Assembly (NCBI GenBank): GCA_913043205.1
Contig: CAJWLF010000005.1
Location: 56,902-120,901, forward strand
From: an uncultured Chloroflexota bacterium
Lineage (GTDB): Bacteria; Chloroflexota; UBA11872; VXNJ01
Reading direction: 5' to 3'
DNA length: 64,000 nt
Within the stretch, counting starts at the first letter, position 1. Every line of letters starts with the position of its first letter. Shown here in pieces: positions 36,237-45,141 of the stretch. Under the pieces are notes generated by a model. It was not told the origin of the DNA, searched no databases, and was given only the letters and a program-made list of their open reading frames with translations. A program made the translations under genes and the position numbers.

Positions 36237-37136
36237 ATGTCACAACCCAACATTGCGGTAATAGGGCTAGGCTTAATGGGCTGGGGTATTGCAAGAAACT
36301 TGCTAGAGAGCGGCTATAAACTGGTGGGCTACGATCTTTCTGGAGAGCGTATGCAGGAGCTGATGGCTTTAGGTGGGGAAGCTAGTAAATCCCCAGCTCA
36401 CGCTGCTGAGAGTGCCGACATAGTGATAACCGTTCTTCCTGAGCCTCGTGATGTTGAGGAGGCTGCAATAGGGCAGTATGGGGTGCATAAAACTCTTGCT
36501 GAAAATGGATTATTGATTGATTTCAGCACTATTGATCCTGTTACTACTATGCGGGTGGGCGAAAAATTAGCAAGTAAAGGAATAAGGATGTTGGAATGCA
36601 AAATGGGTGGAGACTCCAGCTCATCAAATTCTGCAACGTTGGCCCTGATGGTAGGGGGCAACGAAGAGGATATTGCAGATGTGGAGCCTGTTCTTGAAAG
36701 AATATCTACTAGTCGCACATATTGTGGGAAATTAGGGGCAGCATCAGCGATGAAATTAGTTAACAATATGCTTGCGGCATCGATATTAATGCTCAACGGT
36801 GAGGCCTTGGTTTTGGGCAAGAAGGCGGGCCTGGAATTAGACACTATGATCGATGTGTTCCAGCAAACATTTGCGGCTAATTCGGCTTTAAGCAGTGTGT
36901 TTGAGGATAGGGTGTTTAAAGGTGATTTTGAGCCAGGATTTTTTACGCGACTTGCTCTAAAAGATCTCCGATTAGCTGTGCAAATGGGAGCGGAGTTGGG
37001 CTCGGTTACTCACTATGGTGCAGTTACTCAGCAGCTTTTAAACGCAGCCTCTAACAGAGGCTATGCGACTGATCACATTACGGCAACAGTGAAACTCTAT
37101 GAGGAGATTGCTGGGGTGGAATTGCGCAAAAACTGA
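36237..37136 (+). CDS. NAD(P)-dependent 3-hydroxyisobutyrate dehydrogenase-like oxidoreductase
   Basis: Beta-hydroxyacid dehydrogenase. The Rossmann start IAVIGLGLMGWGIARNLL carries the GxGxxG pattern, the substrate segment is KMGGDSSSSNSATLALM, and the catalytic lysine lies in AMKLVNNMLAA. Likely substrates are 3-hydroxyisobutyrate, tartronate semialdehyde or a related acid; the last would fit sugar-acid breakdown. ATG 36237 has ggaga 7 nt upstream and fits the family start better than an ATG at 36219. Confidence 0.87.
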   Translation: MSQPNIAVIGLGLMGWGIARNLLESGYKLVGYDLSGERMQELMALGGEASKSPAHAAESADIVITVLPEPRDVEEAAIGQYGVHKTLAENGLLIDFSTIDPVTTMRVGEKLASKGIRMLECKMGGDSSSSNSATLALMVGGNEEDIADVEPVLERISTSRTYCGKLGAASAMKLVNNMLAASILMLNGEALVLGKKAGLELDTMIDVFQQTFAANSALSSVFEDRVFKGDFEPGFFTRLALKDLRLAVQMGAELGSVTHYGAVTQQLLNAASNRGYATDHITATVKLYEEIAGVELRKN

Positions 37137-37763
37137 TTGTTTGAATTGTTGATAATCTTCGGGCATATATATCGAATAACGAGGTCTAAATTACAGCGTT
37201 GGGCGACTCAGGTTGTGGGTTTGAGCTTGATTAGAATAATGGTCTGCATATTATTCTTATCGACGATGTTTTTCGCCCAGGCTAATCCAATATTGGCGCA
37301 TGGAGGGCATGGTGAAAGTGGGGTATTGTACGACGGTGAGATAGGAGATGCTTATCTGACGTCTATGGTGAATTTCCAAGAGGGGGAGACTCCCTTTGTA
37401 GTGATTTCTCTTTCTCGTCTGAACACTGCCGAACCAATTGAGGGTGCTGAAATTAGTGTGAGTGCTTGGGTTGCAGGAACTGAGGAAGTGGTAGTAGGCC
37501 CGCTACAAGTATCATCTGGCGCATTGGCTGGCACTTACACGGGTTTATTGCCGGTTGACAGTCATGGTGAATGGACTATAGCCATAAATCTAAGTACGGC
37601 CGAATTTAACGAATCTATACTGGTACCCTTACAGATTGCTGACGACCAATTAATCGATAGGCGACTAGCAATTTCTGGGTTTTTGGCAATAATTTCAACA
37701 ATGCTGTTGTTGAGGAGGTGGTTGCGCGATTGGATTGCAAATCGCAAAAGGTCAACCTTGTAA
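37137..37763 (+). CDS. Secreted, C-terminally anchored protein with HGGHG N-terminus (unknown function)
   Basis: I do not recognise a named family. After a hydrophobic signal-like segment (ILFLSTMFFAQANPILA) the mature protein starts HGGHGESG, then about 100 residues with a beta-rich, Ig-like appearance (PIEGAEISVSAW, GTYTGLLP), and ends in one membrane helix followed by Arg-rich residues. The layout resembles YtkA/FixH-like or copper-handling proteins, and the His-Gly start could bind metal; both are inference. The start is uncertain: TTG 37137 follows the previous stop directly, while an internal ATG at 37239 lies inside the signal segment. Confidence 0.6.
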   Translation: MFELLIIFGHIYRITRSKLQRWATQVVGLSLIRIMVCILFLSTMFFAQANPILAHGGHGESGVLYDGEIGDAYLTSMVNFQEGETPFVVISLSRLNTAEPIEGAEISVSAWVAGTEEVVVGPLQVSSGALAGTYTGLLPVDSHGEWTIAINLSTAEFNESILVPLQIADDQLIDRRLAISGFLAIISTMLLLRRWLRDWIANRKRSTL

Positions 37764-37920
37764 TTTGGCATGATTAGCATGATTAGATTCATTGTGATAA
37801 TGATGCTTCAACAATTGACCCAGATTGATATTTTTTGTAATTTGTCAGAGACTCAAGTGGTAGTCAGCAGAGGTGCGAGAGTAGTGTAGGGGTAGCTAGA
37901 TTATTGGAGATGGGGTAAGC

Positions 37921-39318
37921 ATGCTTGATCGGCACGTAGAAGACATTGCACATTTGATGCGCCGAGCTGGGTTTGGTTTGACGGGATTAGAACTGGAATC
38001 TCATGCTGGGCGCAGTTATGACGAGATTCTTGAAGACGTACTCCATCCTGAGCGTTTCCCTGCCGCTGACGATGATATCTATGATCGATATCAGGGTACA
38101 GTCGACGAACATGAGGTTCATTCTGCTGGTTTATGGATTCACCGCATGGTTCATACCCAGCGTCCACTTGAAGAAAAAATAGCGTTGTTTTGGCACCATG
38201 TTTTTGCCACTGGCATGTCAAAAGGTGAGCATCGGCATTCTTCTAACAGGCAAATAGATATGTTCCGCAGTGTTGGCCTTGGTAATTTTCGTACTATCCT
38301 GCTTGAACTCTCAATGGACCCCGCAATGCTCTATTGGCTAGACAATAATGAGAATCACAAGGATCAACCCAATGAGAACTATGGCAGGGAGTTATTAGAA
38401 TTATTTTCTATGGGTGTCGGTCACTACAGCGAACAGGACATCAAGATGGCGGCTCGTGCGTTTACCGGATGGACCTTTAAGCAGCCGATTCCCCAGTATA
38501 CGCAAGGCAGTTATCCAGCTGAATTCGTTTTCATAGAGAGTGATCATGATGATAGCGAGAAGACATTTTTAGGTGAGACAGGTCGGTTTAATGGACAGGA
38601 TATTATCGACATAATAGTCAAGCAGCCGGCCACTGCTAGGTTTATATGTAGGCATTTGTACAATTTCTTTGTAGCCGATGAGCCTCAGGTCCCTGCGTGG
38701 AATCAATTGCCTCCTGGGGATCCCCAGGCTATAGACATTATGACACAAGCATTTAAGGATTCTGATGGGGAAATCAGAGCCGTTCTCAGAGTAATGTTCA
38801 GTTCAGATTTCTTTAAGCAAGCCAAGCTTCGGCGTGTGAAAAGCCCTGCAGAGCTTGTGGCGGGTGTTCTGAAATTGGTTGGAACTGAACCAGTTCCTGC
38901 ATCAGATATCACCAGATACTCTGCCGCAACAACTTTTATGGGGCAAATTCTTTATGATCCTCCATCAGTTGAAGGATGGCATACCGGGCACGAATGGATA
39001 GACGGAGGAACACTTACTGAGCGGGTGAATTTTGCAGTAGATGAGTTAGCGGATAAAAACAGAATTGGTGTAAGAAAAATAATTGAAGCACTTGAGACTC
39101 AAGGTGAATCATTGTCACCATCTGAATTGGTGGACCGCGGTGCAATGTTGATAGGGGCGCTTCACCTTGATTCTGTAACTCGACGGGCACTAATCGAGGA
39201 TGTCTCGGTAGATGGAGATCTGTCTTTATCTAGTATGGGAGATTCGGCAAATGCCAGTGACCGGATTGTAAGCCTTCTTCAATCTTTGGTGTCTTGTCGA
39301 GAATATCAGTTTGCATGA
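37921..39318 (+). CDS. DUF1800 family protein
   Basis: A 465-residue protein of the DUF1800 family, recognisable from HLMRRAGFG at the start, LFWHHVFATG, and NENYGRELLELFSMGVGHY in the middle. Its biochemical role is unknown. It is paired with DUF1501 genes throughout Planctomycetes, Proteobacteria and Chloroflexi, and here too a DUF1501 gene follows 36 bp downstream. No signal peptide is seen. A gagatgggg site lies upstream of the ATG. Confidence 0.9.
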   Translation: MLDRHVEDIAHLMRRAGFGLTGLELESHAGRSYDEILEDVLHPERFPAADDDIYDRYQGTVDEHEVHSAGLWIHRMVHTQRPLEEKIALFWHHVFATGMSKGEHRHSSNRQIDMFRSVGLGNFRTILLELSMDPAMLYWLDNNENHKDQPNENYGRELLELFSMGVGHYSEQDIKMAARAFTGWTFKQPIPQYTQGSYPAEFVFIESDHDDSEKTFLGETGRFNGQDIIDIIVKQPATARFICRHLYNFFVADEPQVPAWNQLPPGDPQAIDIMTQAFKDSDGEIRAVLRVMFSSDFFKQAKLRRVKSPAELVAGVLKLVGTEPVPASDITRYSAATTFMGQILYDPPSVEGWHTGHEWIDGGTLTERVNFAVDELADKNRIGVRKIIEALETQGESLSPSELVDRGAMLIGALHLDSVTRRALIEDVSVDGDLSLSSMGDSANASDRIVSLLQSLVSCREYQFA

Positions 39319-39354
39319 ACTTACCGAATGTGAATCTTAATGAAAGGCAGTCAT

Positions 39355-40503
39355 ATGGCGCTTAATGCCGATAGTAAGAACCCCGTCTTAGTGGTTGTTC
39401 AGCTAACTGGTGGAAACGATTTCATGAACACAATAGTGCCCTATTCTAGTGGGGTTTATCATGATTCACGTCCGACCGTCAGAGTGTCTGAGGACGAGAT
39501 AATTCCGATAGATAATGAGTTGGGGTTTTATAGTAAAGCGGCTCCACTCAAAGATTTGTATGACCAAGGGAAAATGGCCATAGTCCAAGGCGTCGGTTAT
39601 CCCGACTCTAATAGATCTCATTTTCGTGGCATGGACATTGTTCACACATGTGAGCCAGATGCTGTTGGTACTGAGGGATGGGTGGCTAAGGCTGTACGCA
39701 GTCTCGATCCGAGCAAGAAGAACGTGTTGACATGTGTAAACATAGGGCGAGGGCTGCCTCGCGCTATGGCTGCGCCTGGGGTCACTGTAACTTCTGTTGG
39801 CAACTTGGATAAGTATGGCCTTATGACGGGATTAAACGAACAGAGCCAGAGACAACGTGCAATCGACCTTTTCGAAAAAACATATGTGCCCGTGATGACG
39901 GAGGGGCATGAGGGTGTTGTGATGGACTATCTCGCTCAGACAGGGCGAGATGTACTGGAAGGAGCAGACAGGTTGAGTTCGGTTCCAGCGGGATATTCGT
40001 CAGCAAGGGAATATCCTGATACTGCTATAGGACAAAGTTTGCGCGATATAGCGCGGATTCATTTGGCTAACATGGGGACCCGTATATTCTACGCATCACA
40101 CGGGGGATATGACTATCACTCCAATCAAGTGCCCACTCATGCAAAACTCATGAATGAGTTATCTATGGCGATAAGTACGTTCATGGATGATCTGGGTGAC
40201 CATGGGGCGCGAGAAGAGGTAGTAATTTTGGTGTTTACGGAATTTGGTCGTCGTATTAAAGACAATGGGAGTGGTACGGATCATGGGTCTGGTGGGGGCT
40301 CGTACATAATTGGTGACCGAGTAAAAGGGGGTTTATATGCGGACTACCCTTCCCTTGATCCCAACCACTGGGAAGATGGTGAAGACCTTGCCCATACGAT
40401 CGATTTTCGTGGAGTGTATGCGACAGTTCTGGAGCAATGGCTGAGCATAGAGGCCGTACCCATCGTGGGTGGCAAATTCGAGCAAATACATCCGTTCAAT
40501 TAA
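39355..40503 (+). CDS. DUF1501 family protein (sulfatase/phosphatase-like fold)
   Basis: The partner of DUF1800. LVVVQLTGGNDFMNTIVPY and VFTEFGRRIKDNGSGTDHGSGG mark the family, which is distantly related to the alkaline-phosphatase/sulfatase superfamily. Most DUF1501 proteins start with a Tat signal; this one does not. ATG 39355 is preferred over ATG 39340 because gaaaggcag sits 4-5 nt before it. Function unknown; an export or surface role is suggested for the family but is not supported here by a signal sequence. Confidence 0.88.
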   Translation: MALNADSKNPVLVVVQLTGGNDFMNTIVPYSSGVYHDSRPTVRVSEDEIIPIDNELGFYSKAAPLKDLYDQGKMAIVQGVGYPDSNRSHFRGMDIVHTCEPDAVGTEGWVAKAVRSLDPSKKNVLTCVNIGRGLPRAMAAPGVTVTSVGNLDKYGLMTGLNEQSQRQRAIDLFEKTYVPVMTEGHEGVVMDYLAQTGRDVLEGADRLSSVPAGYSSAREYPDTAIGQSLRDIARIHLANMGTRIFYASHGGYDYHSNQVPTHAKLMNELSMAISTFMDDLGDHGAREEVVILVFTEFGRRIKDNGSGTDHGSGGGSYIIGDRVKGGLYADYPSLDPNHWEDGEDLAHTIDFRGVYATVLEQWLSIEAVPIVGGKFEQIHPFN

Positions 40504-40548
40504 TCAATGTAAAGGCAGAGCTGTGATTTATCCAGAGGTTGGCGTTTT

Positions 40549-41580
40549 ATGAGTAGGCCGCATGCTTTGCTCCGGGCTGGGTTCCCATTTTTGAAGACTT
40601 TGGGTATGCGGCGAGTAACTAATCATCCCACTGATGTGGCTGTTGCTTCAGATGACACAATATATGTTCTTAACAGACATGCTCTTGGGGGCCATGTTAC
40701 AGCGTTGCCTTTTGTCGACCCGGGTGAGAATTGGGATCAATACCTACCGAGGATGGGGCCTGATGGTTGGGGTGATGGGGAATTCATTTGGCCGGTATCT
40801 ATGGTGTTGGATGAAGACCAGACACTGTTCATATCAGACGAGGAACTTAACAGAATTACTCTGATAGATAGAGAGGGTGCTTTTATATCTAAGTGGGGGG
40901 AGCCTGGCGATGGCGATGGAGAGCTAAAAGGTCCCGCGGGTATAGCAATTGATCGTGACTCATATGTATACGTGGCAGATGCTCTCAATCATCGGGTTCA
41001 AAAATTTACGAAACAAGGCAAGTTCGTAATGAGCTGGGGAGGGATTGGTCAGGGAGATGGGCAGTTTAATATGCCTTGGGGGATATGCGTGGACGAAAAC
41101 AATGATGTCTATGTGGCGGATTGGCGTAATGACAGAATTCAGAAGTTCGATTGTGAGGGCAAATTTTTGTTCAGTCTTGGTATGTCAGGAACTGCAAAAG
41201 GGGAATTTCAACGGCCTGGTGGGGTGGATGTAGATGCTCATGGTGATATCTATGTTGCCGACACTGGTAATGATCGAGTGCAACAATTTGATCAAAATGG
41301 GAGATACTTAGAACAGTTTTTTGGCGACGCAACGTTATCAGATATGTCACGCTCATATTTGATGACTAATGCACAGTCATTGAGGTTAAGGGAGATGTCT
41401 GAATTAGAGCCGCAGAAACGATTTCGCAGTCCAAGGGCGGTTCGAGTAGATGATAAGGGACGTATGTTTGTGGCAGACTTCAAATCGTATCGAGTTCAGG
41501 TTTATCAAAAAGAGGCTATCCCGCTGGATGCTAGTCAAATAGCTCAAGTGCCACGGTCACCAACACTTTTTGTTAACTGA
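40549..41580 (+). CDS. NHL-repeat six-bladed beta-propeller protein
   Basis: Propeller built of NHL repeats; blades are visible as GIAIDRDSYVYVADALNHRVQKF, GICVDENNDVYVADWRNDRIQKF and GVDVDAHGDIYVADTGNDRVQQF (each abbreviated here to its core: VYVAD-x-x-N-x-R-x-Q). Such proteins bind partners or act as lyases/lactonases. No signal peptide and no catalytic motif can be assigned. It follows the DUF1800/DUF1501 pair by 45 bp on the same strand, so it is likely part of that unit. Confidence 0.87.
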   Translation: MSRPHALLRAGFPFLKTLGMRRVTNHPTDVAVASDDTIYVLNRHALGGHVTALPFVDPGENWDQYLPRMGPDGWGDGEFIWPVSMVLDEDQTLFISDEELNRITLIDREGAFISKWGEPGDGDGELKGPAGIAIDRDSYVYVADALNHRVQKFTKQGKFVMSWGGIGQGDGQFNMPWGICVDENNDVYVADWRNDRIQKFDCEGKFLFSLGMSGTAKGEFQRPGGVDVDAHGDIYVADTGNDRVQQFDQNGRYLEQFFGDATLSDMSRSYLMTNAQSLRLREMSELEPQKRFRSPRAVRVDDKGRMFVADFKSYRVQVYQKEAIPLDASQIAQVPRSPTLFVN

Positions 41581-41598
41581 CGAAACATATGTCTCGTC
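41579..41598. terminator. Hairpin between convergent genes (possible bidirectional terminator)
   Basis: GACGAAACATATGTCTCGTC is nearly a perfect palindrome (one mismatched pair) and starts at the stop codon of the NHL gene, 10 bp from the end of the convergent MFS gene. There is no T-tract, so factor-independent termination is doubtful. Confidence 0.35.
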
Positions 41599-41607
41599 GG
41601 TTGAACA

Positions 41608-42849
41608 TTATAGGGATACTGTAGTGCCCTTACGGATCTGGGTTCGTAAAACATACATGATTGCTATTCCGACAGCCGTCACTATGGCGCAGACCGTAAA
41701 CATTGGACGAAATCCTGCAATGTCGACTAGTAAGCCTGCAGATAATGCAGCTAGTAAATTGATTGGTGCTTGTATCACATGATAAGACGCGAAATAGCCA
41801 GGGATTTTATCTGGCGATATGAATTCTAGGATCAATGTCATGTCGGAGATGCTTAAAGCTGCAGTTGCTATACCAACACATATGAAGATAATCACGAACA
41901 TGCTGGTCGACCATGTTGTAGCGGACAATAGTGCTACTAGAAGTACAAATGCTCCTCCCAAAGAGGCTAATCCTAGAGCTCCAAAGCGATCACTGATTAC
42001 TCCACATAATGTAAACCCGACGGTCTGACTGACCAGAAGAAGTGTAGTAAAAAGTCCAATTTGTTGAACGCTTACGTTGAATTCTGTAATTCCATAAACT
42101 GTTACGAATGTGAAACAGCTCACGCCTAACCCAATCAACACTCTAGCGGCTACAAGCTTTCGGAAAAATGCATCTTGGCGAATGATATCTGTTATGAGGT
42201 TGCCAGCTTCCCATAAGGATTTATGGGAGTCTTTGGTTGTGGTCGTTGGGGATTCCTTTAAGAATCCTAAGTTCGAATGCGAAATTTGCAGTACAAGCGT
42301 GCCGAATATGAACATTTTTGCGAATGCTTTGGCATCGGGTTGATTACCCAGTACTTGAGTCGCAATAAAGATTGCTAGTGCCCCTATCGCTCCACCTGTG
42401 GCAACCGAAACTCCCAGTACTCGGCCTCTGATCTGTCTATCTACGAGTGTTCCTAGTAGCTGACTCCATGCTGGAGAAGTAAATCCATCAGATCCCCAAA
42501 GAAATAACTGTGCCAAAAAAAAGAGGAGGAGCAGAACTTCGGCTGTCACATCTGTAGTCAACAGGACTAGCAGACAGTAGGAAGTGAACAATAGACGACC
42601 TATCGTGGTAATTATGACAATGCGGCGTGCTTTAAATGGGTGCCTGGAGAAATAATGGGCTCCGTAAATCAATGGCAGGGACCAAGCTAGTCTTTGTACC
42701 TGCATTGTCGATCCGATCAAGATGTTTGATTCAGTAAATTGGCTGACAAACAATGGCAGAATCGTGACCGGTGACATTAGTGCAAATCCGATCATCCACA
42801 ATACGGGATTGGTTATAAAGATTAGGTGATTTTGAGTCTTGTGGTTCAT
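41608..42849 (-). CDS. MFS transporter
   Basis: Twelve-helix MFS permease of 413 residues and paralog of the carrier at 29999 (same SPVTILPLFVSQFTESNILIG segment near the N-terminus). Conserved charged loop residues DRFGALGLAS are present between helices 8 and 9. It is convergent with the NHL gene and shares its strand with the membrane glycosyltransferase upstream. Substrate unknown. Confidence 0.84.
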   Translation of the reverse strand: MNHKTQNHLIFITNPVLWMIGFALMSPVTILPLFVSQFTESNILIGSTMQVQRLAWSLPLIYGAHYFSRHPFKARRIVIITTIGRLLFTSYCLLVLLTTDVTAEVLLLLFFLAQLFLWGSDGFTSPAWSQLLGTLVDRQIRGRVLGVSVATGGAIGALAIFIATQVLGNQPDAKAFAKMFIFGTLVLQISHSNLGFLKESPTTTTKDSHKSLWEAGNLITDIIRQDAFFRKLVAARVLIGLGVSCFTFVTVYGITEFNVSVQQIGLFTTLLLVSQTVGFTLCGVISDRFGALGLASLGGAFVLLVALLSATTWSTSMFVIIFICVGIATAALSISDMTLILEFISPDKIPGYFASYHVIQAPINLLAALSAGLLVDIAGFRPMFTVCAIVTAVGIAIMYVLRTQIRKGTTVSL

Positions 42850-42886
42850 CGTTTACAAAATTTGATTGAAATGAGTGGCTGTTTTA

Positions 42887-45055
42887 TCAAATTGTAGAGC
42901 GGTTATTGAAGCGTTTGGCAATAAGTGAAAAATATCCTAGAAATATGAATATCCCCGATAAGGTTTGATAGGCAGCACCGTCAGATCCTGAGTGTGCATC
43001 ATGTGGGCCATAATTCGCGAACAATGAATCACGGAAGGCGTCGAAATCCCACTTGTCTTGTCCCTCACAAGGAGGACAAGGCACTGGCATGTTGTGCCCC
43101 CATAGTTCTGGGGCGTTAACATAGATGTCAGCTGACAGTAGGCTACCGCTGCGATTCCCATGATGAAATTCTTCTGGCGTTGCCAGTATGTAAAGGCTAC
43201 CTACTGTTAATCCCCCTGCTACTACTAGTGCCATCAGTGAGATAATTGAACGATTAATCAGCTGTGTTCTATTAACCCAGGTGTCGACTTGGCTTAATCC
43301 GGTGGCCACAAGTAGTGCGATGACAGGTGCGGGATATGCAAAATGGCGAATAAATTCGTCAATTTCATCTGTCCGGATTGTACTTGTGGGCACGGATAGG
43401 GTCACAAATATGTTTATCAAAACAATGGCTGGAAATATTAGCGTTAGAAGCTTGCGCCGAGCCTGATTAACTGATCCTAATACAAACAATGTGGATAGGC
43501 CTATGAGCAATGTCGGGAACCGAAAGTCATTTAGCAGTATCACTCGAGCTAGTTTTTCAGATGTATAGCTTCTAATAAGATCAATATTTTCGATGAGGTG
43601 GCCTAGAGATAGTTCTTGGCGATTAGTTGGCCAGAGGCGACCTAATTGATCCATGCTTACAAGTGCATATGGCACTAACAATAGTAGGCAAGGGGCAATT
43701 AATGAGACAGACCATCTTCGTCGGTCCATCAGTACGGCCAATGCCGCGATACTGGTTCCGTAAAGAATGCCTTCAGGTCGCAGCAATATTAGTAAGCTTG
43801 CTGTGATGCCAATCAAAAGACCTAATACGGTTCGTCGAGGTGAGGCCAGGCTTTTCCCGACCAGCCAGAGGAGACCTGCAAGTAGAGTGATGAAAATAGC
43901 ATCAGGCTCAGATGCCCCAAGACTGTAGATTTGTAGTGGTGGTGCTACTACTACGAGTACTGATATCGAGAATGATGTTATGCGGCCGTTGCCCCAGCTG
44001 GTTAATGCCCCGTAGAGCAAGAGTGGGAGGAAGATGTTAGCGATCATAATCGGCGCTAGGGCAGCGGCGTAATTATGTCCGAAAAGCATGAAAGCTAATG
44101 CTATCAATGCTGGGAATGCCGGGAGGTCCATCCAGAGTATCGTTGAGTGGTCCCAGTTACCCCAGACTGGGTATTCCCTCATAAAAGTCACGCTGTCAGC
44201 AACAGACCAGTACCTTCCTAAGTCGTCTACAGTGGTAGCCGAATAGGAAGCTGCTTGCAATACACCTAATAGAACTAAGGAAATGACCACAATAGATTTG
44301 AAATGAACAACTACAGGGGCCGTGACAGTTCCCAATAGTCCGTTTGATTGGTCTTTTTCCTGACGGGATATTAGAACTGTCCAAATGAGCATTAGGATGA
44401 CTAGTATTGCAGCCTGGATTTGTGCTCCAGATGATGATGCCAATTCATGTCTTGGGAAGCCGGCAAATTGCACGATAAATGCCCCAATCCATACAAGTAC
44501 AAGTGGGACCGTCCTGGCAGCGATTAATGTTGAGTTGTATGTGACAGGTGGTATAAGGGCTACTAGTGTAGCTATGCAGCCTCCTACACTGATAGCTGAA
44601 ATTGCGGCCAGCAAAGTGAGAGGTGATTCTGAAATTGCAACGTTCAGCATTGAAACACAAGCGATGGCGGTTAGCCCTCCTGATGCAGTGGAACTGAGTA
44701 ATGGCAGTCGTGCTGATTTTGCTAGCAGTAAGAGTTGAATGGTCAAGCTGGTTCCTAGTAATAACCATCCAAAATTACTAATCACGATGAAGTGGTGGCT
44801 GATTTCGGGGCTGAAATAATATGTTACTGCTAGTAGCAAAAATGGCAAATTTAGCAGATTCATCCTCAGTAATAATGTCTGTTTGATTCCTGAATCAATA
44901 TGGGGAAATGGAAGGGCAATGCTGATTGTTGCTAGCGTAAATAGAACGAGTGATTCAGTATTCAGGGTAACTAGGGTGATGGGCCCCTGTGAGATAACTA
45001 CAGAGCAAAATGCGATGAGCCCCAAGGTAACGATGGTTATAGGATTGAAAATCAT
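42887..45055 (-). CDS. Polytopic membrane protein, GT-C glycosyltransferase-like (PMT/ArnT type)
   Basis: A 722-residue protein with about 17-20 hydrophobic segments. The first third is a run of seven or so helices; then comes a loop (YWSVADSVTFMREYPVWGNWD) followed by helices of the PMT_2/ArnT kind. Such enzymes move a sugar from a polyprenyl-phosphate carrier to an acceptor on the outer side of the membrane. The catalytic acidic residue cannot be fixed from sequence alone. It lies downstream of a GT2 polyprenyl-phosphate sugar synthase gene on the same strand, which would supply the donor. Confidence 0.68.
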   Translation of the reverse strand: MIFNPITIVTLGLIAFCSVVISQGPITLVTLNTESLVLFTLATISIALPFPHIDSGIKQTLLLRMNLLNLPFLLLAVTYYFSPEISHHFIVISNFGWLLLGTSLTIQLLLLAKSARLPLLSSTASGGLTAIACVSMLNVAISESPLTLLAAISAISVGGCIATLVALIPPVTYNSTLIAARTVPLVLVWIGAFIVQFAGFPRHELASSSGAQIQAAILVILMLIWTVLISRQEKDQSNGLLGTVTAPVVVHFKSIVVISLVLLGVLQAASYSATTVDDLGRYWSVADSVTFMREYPVWGNWDHSTILWMDLPAFPALIALAFMLFGHNYAAALAPIMIANIFLPLLLYGALTSWGNGRITSFSISVLVVVAPPLQIYSLGASEPDAIFITLLAGLLWLVGKSLASPRRTVLGLLIGITASLLILLRPEGILYGTSIAALAVLMDRRRWSVSLIAPCLLLLVPYALVSMDQLGRLWPTNRQELSLGHLIENIDLIRSYTSEKLARVILLNDFRFPTLLIGLSTLFVLGSVNQARRKLLTLIFPAIVLINIFVTLSVPTSTIRTDEIDEFIRHFAYPAPVIALLVATGLSQVDTWVNRTQLINRSIISLMALVVAGGLTVGSLYILATPEEFHHGNRSGSLLSADIYVNAPELWGHNMPVPCPPCEGQDKWDFDAFRDSLFANYGPHDAHSGSDGAAYQTLSGIFIFLGYFSLIAKRFNNRSTI

Positions 45056-45141
45056 GTGGGTTGAAAGTGTAAATGATAGGCTTTGATTAGTATTGTGTTG
45101 CGTGTACAGAGTTGGCCATAGGTACAGTAGTTTCTAATCAT

